A model generated the notes under the pieces. The model was given only the letters and a program-made list of their open reading frames with translations. It had not been told where the DNA came from and did no database searches. Source: JAWKJY01 sp041393535 (GTDB lineage: Bacteria > Actinomycetota > Thermoleophilia > Gaiellales > Gaiellaceae). From it: a stretch of 64,000 nt of DNA. A program made the position numbers and the translations under genes. The DNA lies in the NCBI GenBank assembly GCA_041393535.1, contig JAWKJY010000002.1, positions 434,001 through 498,000 of the forward strand. Reading direction: 5' to 3'. Every line of letters starts with the position of its first letter. Positions within the stretch are counted from its first letter, which is position 1. Below, piece by piece: positions 37,329 through 46,428 of this stretch.

Positions 37329-38430
37329 GGCCGGCGGCCGGCCGCGGCGCGAGCGGGCTCTCCGCGAGCAGGCGGTCGACGACGCGCTCGGCCGCGCGGC
37401 CGTCCCACCGCTCGGGCAGCGGGAGGGTCGGCGTCGGCTCCTCGAGCACGGACAGGGCCGACTCGACGATGCGCGCGCGATCGAGCCCGACGACCGCGTT
37501 CGCGCCGGTGAGCAGGCCGGCCTGCCGGTCGGTCGCCCGGGCGAGGGTGAGGCAGCGGGCGCCCAGCGCGGTCGCCTCGTCCTGCACCGTGCCCGCGTCC
37601 GTCAGCACCACGCCGGCGCCGCGCACGAGCGCGAGGAAGCCCGCGTGCCCGAGCGGCTCGACGTCGAGGACGCCGGGCTCGGCGGCGAGGGCCGCGTTCA
37701 GGCCGAAGCGGAAGAGCTGGCGCCGCGTGCGCGGGTGCACCGGGAAGACGACGGGGAGGCAGCGCCCGAGCAGGAGGACGGCCTCGAGCGTGCGCGCCAG
37801 CGTCTCGGCCTCCTCGATCGTCTCGTCGGCGCGCAGGTAGACGAGCGCGTACTCCCCGTCGAGGGCGATCGGGTCGGCGTCGGCCTGCGGGTCGACGAGC
37901 GCGATCGCGTCCGGGATGGTGGAGCCGGACTCGACGATCCGGGCGGCCGGGACGCCCTCGCGGCGCAGGCTCGCGGCCGCAACGGGCGTCGGGGCGAAGA
38001 GGACGTCCGCCACGTGGTCGAGGACGCGCCGGTGCGACTCCGCCGCCGCGGTCGAGCCGGGCGTGCGCAGGCCGGCGTCGAGCGTCGCGACGGGGATCCG
38101 CTCGGCGGACGCCGCCAGGGCGACGCCCAGCAGGGCGGGGCCGCTACCGCACACGAGGACGCTCGCGGGCCGCGCGGCGCGCAGCGCGCCGGCGGCGGCG
38201 ATGCCCCGGCCGACGCCGTCGGCGTCCCGCTCCCGCGCGCCGGGCAGGAGCTCCACGAGCGGCTGCGGGAGCTCGAGCTCGTCGAGCGCCGCGGCCGGCG
38301 GGAGGTCGTCCTCCCGCCAGGGCGCGCACACGAGCCCGACCTCGAGGCCCGCGCGCCGCGCCACGGCGGCCACGGGGGCGGCGCGGACGGCGTCGCCGCG
38401 GCCGCCGATCGCGAGCAGCAGATCAGCCAT
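37321..38430 (-). CDS. UDP-N-acetylglucosamine 2-epimerase (WecB)-like protein
   Basis: 369 residues. GT-B-like fold with RAAPVAAVARRAG near the N terminus, RRVLDHVADVLFAPTP, PVHPRTRRQL and LTDAGTVQDEATALGARCLTL, the latter matching the family's SDSGG-type UDP-binding region with variation. It would supply UDP-ManNAc. ATG 38430 has TACGCT eight bases upstream (38444-38439), supporting an independent start even though the upstream glycosyltransferase frame runs into it without a stop. Confidence 0.8.
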   Translation of the reverse strand: MADLLLAIGGRGDAVRAAPVAAVARRAGLEVGLVCAPWREDDLPPAAALDELELPQPLVELLPGARERDADGVGRGIAAAGALRAARPASVLVCGSGPALLGVALAASAERIPVATLDAGLRTPGSTAAAESHRRVLDHVADVLFAPTPVAAASLRREGVPAARIVESGSTIPDAIALVDPQADADPIALDGEYALVYLRADETIEEAETLARTLEAVLLLGRCLPVVFPVHPRTRRQLFRFGLNAALAAEPGVLDVEPLGHAGFLALVRGAGVVLTDAGTVQDEATALGARCLTLARATDRQAGLLTGANAVVGLDRARIVESALSVLEEPTPTLPLPERWDGRAAERVVDRLLAESPLAPRPAAGRA

Positions 38431-39663
38431 CGTGACCCAGCGTACGCACCGACCCGTCGTCCCGCGCTCGCGGAACGTCCGAGTCGGTGCCGCCGGAGGG
38501 TCGTGCCCCGTTCGGGCGGGCGCGAGCGCGCTCCAGCTCGCGCCCGTCGCCTCCCAGGCGTAGCGCTCGAGCGCGTAGGCCCTGCAGCGCTCGCGCAGCG
38601 CCGGCCCGACGAGGTCGAGGCCCTGGTCGATCGCGCGGACGAGCGCCGCGGGCTCGCGTCCGCGGCGAGGAGCCGCGGGTCGAGGTCGCCGAGCAGCTCG
38701 GGCGTGGCGCCGACGGGCGTTCCGATCACCGGCGTCCCGCTGGCGAGCGCCTCGGCGGTGGCGAGCCCGAAGCCCTCGTAGGCCTGGGTCGGGAGGACGA
38801 ACAGGTCCGCCGCGCGGTACCAGTCGCGCAGCTCCTCGTCCGAGACGCCGCCGAGGAAGCGCACGCGCTCGCCGAGCCCGAGCTCCGCGGCCAGTGCGCG
38901 AAGCGCCCCGTCGAGCATCCCCTTCCCGATCACGACCAGGGAGAACGGCCGCCGCGGCGCCAGCTCGGCGGCCGCGCGCAGGAGCTCGAGCCCCATCCGC
39001 GGCTCGAAGCGGCGGACGGTCAGGAGCAGCGGGCTCTCGGGGGCGCCGAGCCGGGCGCGCGCGGCGTCCGGCCCGTCGGCGGGCTGGAAGGCGTCGAGGT
39101 CGATCCCCGCGCCGACGCGGACGATCCGGTCGGCCACCCCGGGATGGTCGGCGCGGACGAGTCCCGCGCTGAACTCGCTCAGCAGGAGGATCCTGGCGGC
39201 ACCCGCGAGCGCACGGCGCTCGAGCCGCACGAGCAGCGGGTCGAGCAGCGTCGTCGTCACGCGCGCGGCCCCCAGGGGAGGCGCGTGCGCAGGAAGCGGG
39301 CCTCCCGCCACGCGGACGCGTGGTAGACGTGTGCGAGCGGGGCGCCGAGCCCGGCCCGGAGCAGCCCGCAGGAGGTCGTCGCCTGGTGGCCGAGCAGGAC
39401 GTCCCAGCCGCCGCCCAGCGCGCGGGCGTGCGCGGCGGTCTCACGTGGGTCGGAGAGCGTCTGCGGCATGCCTCCGCGGCGGATGCGCCGGAGCACGCGC
39501 ACCCCGTCCTCGACGGCGTCGTCCGGCGCGGCCCCGTGCACGGGCACGAGCGCGGTCACCTGTGGCCGCGCTCGACGAGCGCCCGCGCGGAGGCCTGTGC
39601 AACCCGTGCCGAGCCGCCCCGGAAGTCCGGGTACCACTGGTCGCACGCGAGCAGGATCCTCAC
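38431..39663 (-). CDS. Glycosyltransferase family 4 (three frameshifts; 3' end uncertain)
   Basis: Read in three frames the product is a GT4: DQWYPDFRGGSARVAQASARAL at the N terminus (start GTG 39663, overlapping the upstream stop as GTGA), ILLLSEFSAGLV, LLTVRRFEPRMGLELL and PTQAYEGFGLATAEALASGTP. Breaks are inferred near 39560 (one C lost), near 39258 and near 38656 (one G lost). After the last break the frame stays open into the epimerase gene, so no stop codon is seen; a fourth indel may have removed it. The end given is nominal. Confidence 0.7.
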
Positions 39664-40855
39664 CGGCGGGCCTCGAGCGCCTCGGCGACGAGCCCGAGCA
39701 GCCGCTCGGTGCGCGCCTCCCACGTGTTCGCGGCGGCGATCGCCGTCCGGCGGGCGCGATCCTCCGGGGCGTCGCGGGCGAGCTGCGCCTCGACCGCGGC
39801 GACGGCGGCGTCGATCCCCTCGACGAGGAGGACGTCCGGCTCGCGCCCGGCCAGCTCCGGGACGCCGGTCGCGACGACGGGTTTCGCGGCCGCGAGGTAC
39901 TCGTACAGCTTGAGCGGGAACACGTTCCGGGTGTACGCGTTCGCGACGTACGGGATCAGCCCGACGTCGAAGGCCGCGACGTAGGCGGGCAGCTCCTCGT
40001 AGGGCTTGCCGCCGACCCAGTGGACGTTCGGCAGCGCGGCGAGCGCCTGCAGCTCGGCGTCGGTCTCGTCCCGCGCGGGCCCGACGAGGAGCAGCGTCGC
40101 CTGCGGCAGCCGCTCCGCGAGCCCGCGCAGGAGGCCCAGGTCGACCTTGCTGCCGAGGAAGTTGCCGTGGAAGCCGAGCACGGGCCGGGGCAGGTCGCGG
40201 GCCTCGGCGGCGGCGAGCGACCGGTCGGCGGCCGGGCTGAAGTGCGCGAAGTCGCCCACGTTCGGGACGAGGCTCGTGTTCGGGTTGAGGAGCTTCAGCC
40301 GCCGCTCGAGGTCGTGCGTCGTCGCGAAGACGACGCGCGAGGCGGCGGCGCGCGCTCGTCGCCGGCCCGGACGAGCGCGCGGCGGCGCGGGTCGTCGCCG
40401 ACCTGCTCCGCGTAGTCGTCGACGCAGTCGTAGACGGCGAAGGCCTCGCCGCAGCCGCCGATCGTCCCGGCGGCACCCGGGTCGTACAGCCAGAGGACGA
40501 CCGGCTGGGGCAGCGAGCGCACGAGCCGGCGCAGGGATCGCGCGGTCGCCGCCGCGTTCACACGGCACGCGAGCGGCGAGCGCTGGCCCCAGGGCAGGAC
40601 GTTGCGCGCCTTGCGCGCCGCGATGCCGGGCGCGACCTCCTCCGTCGCGCGCAGGCGGGCGACGAGGCTCGCGCGGTCTGGCCCGCCGCGGAGCGCCGCG
40701 ACCAGGTGCTTGCCGAGGAACCCGCCGGTCTCGACGAAGAGCACGCGGTGCCCGCGCCCGGCCGCCCGCCGCATGATCTGGTGGCGGTTCGTGGGCAGGT
40801 CGACGCGCCAGTCCTGCGAGGACAGGCAGACGATCGAGAACGGGCGGTCGGTCAC
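39660..40855 (-). CDS. Glycosyltransferase (GT-B, GT1/GT4-like; one frameshift)
   Basis: About 398 residues if repaired. The N-terminal part (IVCLSSQDWRVDLPTNRHQIM, VLFVETGGFLGKHL, LWLYDP) and C-terminal part (LVPNVGDFAHF, LGFHGNFLGSKVDLGLL, LIPYVANAYTRNVFPLKLYEYLAA) resemble transferases found in exopolysaccharide loci. One base appears lost near 40350. GTG 40855 overlaps the upstream stop (GTGA), and its own stop overlaps the next start the same way, so three GT genes form one run. Confidence 0.82.
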
Positions 40856-42036
40856 GCCGCCCTCGTCTGCCTCGCCCGCAGCGCCCGCTCGTACGTCGCC
40901 AGGACGGCGCGTGCGTGCTCCTCCGTCCCGAAGCGCGCAGCGGCGCGTCGGCCGCGCTCGCCGGCGGCGCTGCGGGCCCCGGGGTCGGCGAGCAGCCGGG
41001 CGAGCGCGTCGCGCAGCGCGGCCGGGTCGGGGCCCGGCAGGACGGCGCCCGCCTCCGCGGCCTCCACCTCGGACGCGGCGCCGGCGCCGCGCGTGGTCAC
41101 GACCGGGATCCCGGCGGCCATCGCCTCGACGATCGTCATCCCCCAGACGTCGCGAACGGTCGGCAGGACGAAGACGTCCGCGGCGCGATAGAGCCGGTCG
41201 GGGCGCGCGGTCGACCCGAGGAAGCGGACGCGGTCGGCGACGCCGAGCGAGCGCGCGAGCGCCTCGTAGGGGCCCCGGTCGCCGTCGCCCGCGACCGCGA
41301 GCGTCGCGCGGGGCTCCAGGCCGGGCAGCGCGCGGATCAGCGCGCCGAGGCCCTTGCGCTCGAAGTCGTGGCCGACGAAGAGGAGCACCGGCTCGTCGTC
41401 GGGCAGGCCGAGGGCCCGCCGGTCGGCGGGCGTGTCGTCCGCGAAGCGCGCGAGGTCGATCGGGTACGGGACGACGTCGATCGCCGCGGCCGGCACGCCG
41501 TGGACGCGCATCACGTCGTCGCGCACCTCCGGCGTGACCGCGATCACCCTCCGGAAGCGGCCGGGACGCAGCTGGCGGCGCTCGATCCCCTGGACGACCC
41601 CGACCTGCGGGCGCAGCAGCGGGGTGAGCTCGACGCGCAGGGCGGCAGCGATGCCGGGGCCGACGAGCGCCAGGTCGCGATCCTGCTCGGCGCGCGAGAC
41701 GGCGTGGACGGTCACCACGTCGTGCGCCCAGGCCGACGTGCCGGAGACGTCGACGACGTCGAGCCCGAGCCGCGCGCGGTCGCGCCTGAGCGCCTCCGTC
41801 GCGCCGCGCGCGAACGAGAGCCGCTCGGCCGCCCGGGTCAGGCGATTGCCGCCGGCCGTCAGCGGGCGGACGCCGTGGAGGATCGCCGCGGCGCAGGCGC
41901 TCAGATCGCTCGCGTCCGGGTTCGTGTACAGGTGCACCTCGACGCCGAGGCCGAGCAGCGCCGCTGCGAGGAACGCGGTGTACCGCTCGAGGCTCCCGGT
42001 CAGCCCGACCCGGTGGTGGACCAGCGCGACGCGCAC
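40852..42036 (-). CDS. Glycosyltransferase family 4
   Basis: 394 residues, intact. N-terminal VHHRVGLTGSLERYTAFLA, then VVPYPIDLARF, LLFVGHDFERKGLGALIRAL and the donor motif RDVWGMTIVEAMAAGIPVV. First gene of the three-transferase run on the minus strand. The GTG start is followed by a good hydrophobic first strand (VRVALVHH). Donor and acceptor unknown. Confidence 0.88.
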   Translation of the reverse strand: MRVALVHHRVGLTGSLERYTAFLAAALLGLGVEVHLYTNPDASDLSACAAAILHGVRPLTAGGNRLTRAAERLSFARGATEALRRDRARLGLDVVDVSGTSAWAHDVVTVHAVSRAEQDRDLALVGPGIAAALRVELTPLLRPQVGVVQGIERRQLRPGRFRRVIAVTPEVRDDVMRVHGVPAAAIDVVPYPIDLARFADDTPADRRALGLPDDEPVLLFVGHDFERKGLGALIRALPGLEPRATLAVAGDGDRGPYEALARSLGVADRVRFLGSTARPDRLYRAADVFVLPTVRDVWGMTIVEAMAAGIPVVTTRGAGAASEVEAAEAGAVLPGPDPAALRDALARLLADPGARSAAGERGRRAAARFGTEEHARAVLATYERALRARQTRAA

Positions 42037-42129
42037 GACACTAAGAGTCGCCCACGGGACGGACGGGGGCCACGTCGGAACGGCCGGGCCCGCCCAGCCG
42101 GTGCGGCGAGGGCTGTCCTCGACCCGACA

Positions 42130-43113
42130 TCAGCAGCGTTCTCCCCGCAGCAGGCCCCTGGCAACCGCCGCCACGGACTCCGCCCGCGTCTCGGCCTCCG
42201 CGAGCAGCGCGTCGGTGCGCGCCCGCGCGGCGGTCGCGGCTGCCTCGACCGCCTCGCCGGGGCCCGCGCCGTCCCGCTCGGCGGCGACCGCCACGAGCGC
42301 GCCGCCGGCGAGCAGCGCCTCCGGCAGGACGATCGCGCCGTGCTCGCGCAGCTCCTCGTCCGCCCGCCGGCGGAGCGACCCGGGCGCGAGCGCGGCCACG
42401 ACGGAGGCGCGGAGCCCCGCGGCCGCCTCGAGGTCGAGCGTCCACCGGTGCCCGGCGAGGAGGACGACGTCGGCGATCGCACGGGCGGGCAGGCCAGGCA
42501 GGCGCGTGCACCCGGCGCCAGCGTCCTCGAGGGTCGCGGTCAGCTCGCCGGCGAGCCAGCCGCCGCCGACCACGAGGCAGGAGGAGCCGGCGAGCGCGCG
42601 GCCGGCGCGGCGCAGCGCCGTGTCGAGCGTGGCCGAGGAGGCGGCGAGCGCGCCGCGGACGGCGGTTGTCGGGCCGGCGAGCTCCGCGCGCTCGTCGTGG
42701 CGCAGCGTCGGGTCGAGCCCGAGCGGCGCGGCGGCGCGGAGCACGGTCGCGACCGCGTGCTCGCGCACGGCAGCCGGCGCCGCGGGATCGACGCGCACGA
42801 GGGCGTGGTGCGAGCCGGCGTCGAGGCCGTACGTCGCCGCCTGCAGCGCGGTCGCGCGCGCGAGCAGCCGGGCGTCCTCGAGCGTCAGGTCCGGCGAGGC
42901 GGTGACCCCGCCCCAGCACGGCGGGCCGGTGCGGTCGACGACGACCCAGCCGAGCACGGCGCCCTCGTCCGAGCCGACCGCGACGGCCAGCTCGGGCGGC
43001 CGCTCGTGGCCGTTCGACGCGGCGATCTCGCCGAGCACGACGGGCCGCAACGCGGGCGAGCCGCCCCCGCCGGGCAGGAGCGTGAGGTGGGGTGGAGCTG
43101 GCGTCCGATCCAT
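42130..43113 (-). CDS. Divergent Glu/Leu/Phe/Val dehydrogenase-like protein lacking catalytic lysines
   Basis: 327 residues from MDRTPAPP; a GTG at 43182 could add 23 residues. Residues about 40-105 follow the dimerisation domain of leucine dehydrogenase (GPPCWGGV, LEDARLLARATALQAATYGLDAG then VRVDP), and a Rossmann-like segment LVVGGGWLAGELTATLEDAG comes later, then IVLPEALLAGGALVAVAAE like the family's NAGGVINVADE. The lysines normally found in MTYKNAA and GGGK are replaced (Gln, His), so ordinary amino-acid dehydrogenase activity is unlikely. Function unknown. Confidence 0.6.
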   Translation of the reverse strand: MDRTPAPPHLTLLPGGGGSPALRPVVLGEIAASNGHERPPELAVAVGSDEGAVLGWVVVDRTGPPCWGGVTASPDLTLEDARLLARATALQAATYGLDAGSHHALVRVDPAAPAAVREHAVATVLRAAAPLGLDPTLRHDERAELAGPTTAVRGALAASSATLDTALRRAGRALAGSSCLVVGGGWLAGELTATLEDAGAGCTRLPGLPARAIADVVLLAGHRWTLDLEAAAGLRASVVAALAPGSLRRRADEELREHGAIVLPEALLAGGALVAVAAERDGAGPGEAVEAAATAARARTDALLAEAETRAESVAAVARGLLRGERC

Positions 43114-43233
43114 GCTGCGGGCGGGCCCGTGGAGGCCCCCTGCGAGCGAGGATAGGAAGGGCCCGGCAGGGCCAGCGCGCACGGGAAGGCTAGGCCGGCG
43201 GGGCCGAAGGTCGAGGCTCGCGCCGGCGGGCCC

Positions 43234-45195
43234 TCACCCCTCGAAGAAGTCGGCCAGGCCGCAGCTCTGGAGCTCCGGCGCGATCGGGTTGAGCGAGCGC
43301 GCCGTGTCGCACGCGGCCTCCGCCTCCGCCTGCCGGTCGGCCTGGCCGTAGGCCCGCGCGAGCACGTACCACTCGAACCACGGTCGCTGCGACCGGTCGG
43401 CCGCCTCGAGCAGCCGGGCGCGGGCGAGCTCGAGGTCGCCCGCCTCGGCCGCGACGCGGCCCTGCACCGACAGCGCGGTCGCGTCCCACGGGTTCACCCG
43501 CAGGGCGTCGGCGGCGTCGGACCAGGCGGCGCGCGGGGCGTCCCCGAGCGCGGCCTCCGCCCGGCCCGACGAGGCCGTCGCGAGCCATAGGCCGCCGATC
43601 ACGAGGACCGCGGCCGCCAGGCCGCTCGACGCGACGGCGATCCCGAGCGGCCGCGCGCCCCGCGCGGGCCCCGCGCCGGCGGCTGCGCCGACCGCGAGGA
43701 GCATCGGCGCGACGATCGCCGGGAACGACCACGTCCAGTCGATCGATGCCTGCAGCACGACGACCGCGAGGAGCCCGAGCGCCGCTGCGGCGGTCGTCCG
43801 CGACGGCCCGCGCGCCGCCGCGACGAGCGCCAGCACGATCATCGCCGCGAACAGGAGCAGGCCGATCGCGCCGAGCTCGCCGAGCAGCTCGAGCTCGATC
43901 GAGTGCGCGTGCAGGACGTAGAGGTTGAGGTTCGTGCGCTCCACCGTCCAGGCCCGGGCGAACTGGCCGATGCCGGCGCCGACAACGGGATGCTCGGCGG
44001 TCAGGTCGGCGGCGACGTCCCAGACCATCCGGCGGCCGCTGAGGGACAGCGTCGACAGACGGGTCGTGCCCGCGGCGCCCTCGTTCGGGTTGGCGTCGCT
44101 CGTCACGGAGTCGACCGCACGCGAGATCGGGCCCCGGCCGACCGTCGCGAGGCCGACGGCCCCGACGACGAGGACGGCGGCCCCGGCGACGACCGCGACC
44201 GTGCGCGCGCGCCCCGCCGGGATGCGGGCGGGCGGGCGGACGACGGCGAGCGCGGCCAGCACCGCCGCCGCGAGCAGCGACCAGAGCGCGACCGCCTGCA
44301 GCGCGTCGTGCTGCTCGGCGATCGTCCCGTCGACGAGCGCGCGGTCGAGCCGGGGCAGCGCGCGCGTCAGCGCGAGCGCGGCGACGACGAGCGGGACGGC
44401 TGCGACCGCGAGGGCCAGCCGGCGGGCCCAGACCAGCACGATCGCGATCCCCGCGGCCGCGGCGATCACGCCGCCGCGCGACTGGGCGAGGAGCAGCGCG
44501 CCGAGCACGAGGCCACCGCTCGCCGCGCCCGCCATCCGGACGAGGCGATGCCGGCTGCCCCACGCGACGAGCGCGAGTGGCACGCCGAGCGCGAGGAGGG
44601 CGGCCTGGGCGTTGTGGTAGCCGACCGGCCCCTCGAGCGCACGGTCGACGAACCAGTCCCCTGGGCCGTCGATCGCGACGCGGGCGAGGATCTCGCCGGC
44701 GTGCGCCGTCACGCCGAGCAGGATCCCGGCGAGGACGGCGTCCCGCTGCCGCTGCGTCCGCGCGACGAGCGAGCCCGCGAGCAGCGCCGCGGCCGCGAGC
44801 ACCGCCTGCCCGAGCGTCTCCCACGCGACCGTCGGCAGGCCGTCCCAGGCGGTCGACGCGACGGCCCAGCAGCCGAGCAGCGCGGACGCCCCCGCGGCGA
44901 GGGCGAGCAGGCGCGGCGGTCGCGCGCCCGCCGCGAGGGCTGCCGCGACGACCAGGGCGACCGCGATCCCGAGCGGCGCCCAGACGCCGATCCCGAACGC
45001 CCCGTGGAGCCGGGCCGGCAGGGCGACGGCCGCGGCCGTGGCGACCGCGATCGCCGGGACGGTCCAGGCAGGCACCCGGCTGGTCGACGGGTCGAGCGCG
45101 TCCGCCCCCGTGCGCGGGCGGACGCTCGTCCGCCAGCGCACGCGCTCGCGGAAGCCGCCCGGCGCGGCGGGGCCGCCACCGGCCGGCGACGGCAC
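43234..45195 (-). CDS. O-antigen ligase-like membrane protein with C-terminal TPR region
   Basis: 653 residues. About 12 hydrophobic segments span 45-540, with a loop holding AEHPVVGAGIGQFARAW and the LHAHSIELELLGELG motif of the O-antigen ligase family. The last ~100 residues (AWSDAADALRVNPWDATALSVQ to AEAEAACDTARSLNPIAPEL) form TPR-like helices. It differs in size and sequence from the ligase at 32.8 kb. GTG start; it lies 15 bases from the LPFTG gene, with which it may be co-transcribed. It may attach or polymerise a glycan or glycosylate a protein. Confidence 0.82.
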   Translation of the reverse strand: MPSPAGGGPAAPGGFRERVRWRTSVRPRTGADALDPSTSRVPAWTVPAIAVATAAAVALPARLHGAFGIGVWAPLGIAVALVVAAALAAGARPPRLLALAAGASALLGCWAVASTAWDGLPTVAWETLGQAVLAAAALLAGSLVARTQRQRDAVLAGILLGVTAHAGEILARVAIDGPGDWFVDRALEGPVGYHNAQAALLALGVPLALVAWGSRHRLVRMAGAASGGLVLGALLLAQSRGGVIAAAAGIAIVLVWARRLALAVAAVPLVVAALALTRALPRLDRALVDGTIAEQHDALQAVALWSLLAAAVLAALAVVRPPARIPAGRARTVAVVAGAAVLVVGAVGLATVGRGPISRAVDSVTSDANPNEGAAGTTRLSTLSLSGRRMVWDVAADLTAEHPVVGAGIGQFARAWTVERTNLNLYVLHAHSIELELLGELGAIGLLLFAAMIVLALVAAARGPSRTTAAAALGLLAVVVLQASIDWTWSFPAIVAPMLLAVGAAAGAGPARGARPLGIAVASSGLAAAVLVIGGLWLATASSGRAEAALGDAPRAAWSDAADALRVNPWDATALSVQGRVAAEAGDLELARARLLEAADRSQRPWFEWYVLARAYGQADRQAEAEAACDTARSLNPIAPELQSCGLADFFEG

Positions 45196-45210
45196 GTCGG
45201 ACAGGGCTCG

Positions 45211-45492
45211 CTAGCTCCGGGCGCGCGAGACCCGGCGGAGCACGAGGCCCGCGGTGGCGAGGCCGAGCCCGCCGGCGAGGACGGCGAACGTCTCGAAGCC
45301 GGTGAACGGCAGGTCGCCCGAGGTCGCCTCGGCGCCGAGCGTCCCCTCGGAGCCGCCCCCGGAGGCCTCCTCGGAGAGCGGGTTGCCGTACTCCTCGTCG
45401 CTCGGGGTTCCGGCGACGGCGGGGCCTGCGAGCGCGCCGGCCGCGAGCGCGGCGGCGGCGGACGCCATGAACTTACGGGTGCGGATGCTCAC
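45211..45492 (-). CDS. Small LPFTG-anchored surface protein
   Basis: 93 residues. A signal peptide (about 1-27, ending AVAG), a short acidic/Gly/Ser stretch (SEEASGGGSEG), the sorting motif LPFTG at 61-65, a hydrophobic segment (AVLAGGLGLATAGLVL) and a basic tail (RRVSRARS) make a textbook sortase substrate with almost no surface domain. It is on the opposite strand to, and ~1 kb from, a class E sortase gene. It could be a surface stub, for example an anchor for glycan or a signalling peptide (inference). GTG start with a GGGAGACGAG site upstream. Confidence 0.85.
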   Translation of the reverse strand: MSIRTRKFMASAAAALAAGALAGPAVAGTPSDEEYGNPLSEEASGGGSEGTLGAEATSGDLPFTGFETFAVLAGGLGLATAGLVLRRVSRARS

Positions 45493-45585
45493 GAGCGACT
45501 CGTCTCCCGGAGAAATGTGGCCACAGACATGTCCGACCCAGCGTAGCGGAGGCGTCCCCGGACGTCGCTCCCCCGGATGGAGCGC

Positions 45586-46221
45586 CTACGCGGTCTCGGA
45601 GATCAGGCTCTCGACGAGCCCGTGCTGGTACGCGTAGCGGGCGGCCTCGGTGCGGTTCGCGACGCCGAGCTTCCGGTAGATGTTCGTCAGGTGGAACTTC
45701 ACCGTCTGCTCGGTGACCCACAGCTCCTTGCCGATCTGCTGGTTCGAGAGCCCGCGGGCGACCGCCTTGAGGATCGCGATCTCGCGCTTCGTCAGCCCGG
45801 CGGCCTTCGCGCCGGCGTCGTCCTCGTCCGCGTCCGGCAGCCCGAACGGGTGGTAGACGGTCTCCTCGACGATCTGGCGGATCGCGGAGGGGAGGTCGGT
45901 GGGGCTGACCGTCTTGACGATGTAGCCGCTCGCGCCCCGCTTCAGCGCGCTCTCGATGTGCTCGGGGTCGCTGTAGACGGAGAGGACGACGACCTTCACG
46001 TCCGGATGGCGGCGGCGGAGCTGGTCGAGGACGGCGAAGCCGTCGAGCTGCGGCATGCGCAGGTCGAGCAGGACGACGTCCGGGGACGTCCGCTGCACCA
46101 TCGGCCCGACCTGCGTGCCCACGTGGGCCTCTCCGACGATCGTGATGTCGTCGGCGGACTCGAGCACCCGCCGGATGCCCTCGAGCATCAGGCGATGGTC
46201 GTCTGCGATCAGCACCCTCAT
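45586..46221 (-). CDS. NarL/FixJ-type response regulator
   Basis: 211 residues. The receiver domain (about 1-118) has the acidic pocket LIADDH, the phosphoacceptor Asp in VVLLDLRMP and the Lys in YIVKTVSP. A LuxR-type HTH follows (LTKREIAILKAVARGLSNQQIGKEL, in parts, and TVKFHLTNIYRKLGV). No histidine kinase gene is in the window. It is divergent from the sortase gene and close to the LPFTG gene, so it may regulate this surface-protein module. A GGAGGGTGAG ribosome-binding site precedes the ATG. Confidence 0.92.
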   Translation of the reverse strand: MRVLIADDHRLMLEGIRRVLESADDITIVGEAHVGTQVGPMVQRTSPDVVLLDLRMPQLDGFAVLDQLRRRHPDVKVVVLSVYSDPEHIESALKRGASGYIVKTVSPTDLPSAIRQIVEETVYHPFGLPDADEDDAGAKAAGLTKREIAILKAVARGLSNQQIGKELWVTEQTVKFHLTNIYRKLGVANRTEAARYAYQHGLVESLISETA

Positions 46222-46428
46222 CAGTCGCTCACCCTCCGATTCCCCCCGCTGGTTGCCGGCGCCCCGTTTTCGGTCGGCGCGCCAGACCCGTCATCGGCAA
46301 GAGCACTCCGGTCGTTAGCCGTCGCCCGGACCTCCGTCCAGCATTCTGCTTGTTCGCCGCGCCGAACGGCGAGGTCGACCGTCCGGCCCGGGCTGGGCGG
46401 GGCCGATCGGGTCGGCTACAGTCGGTTC

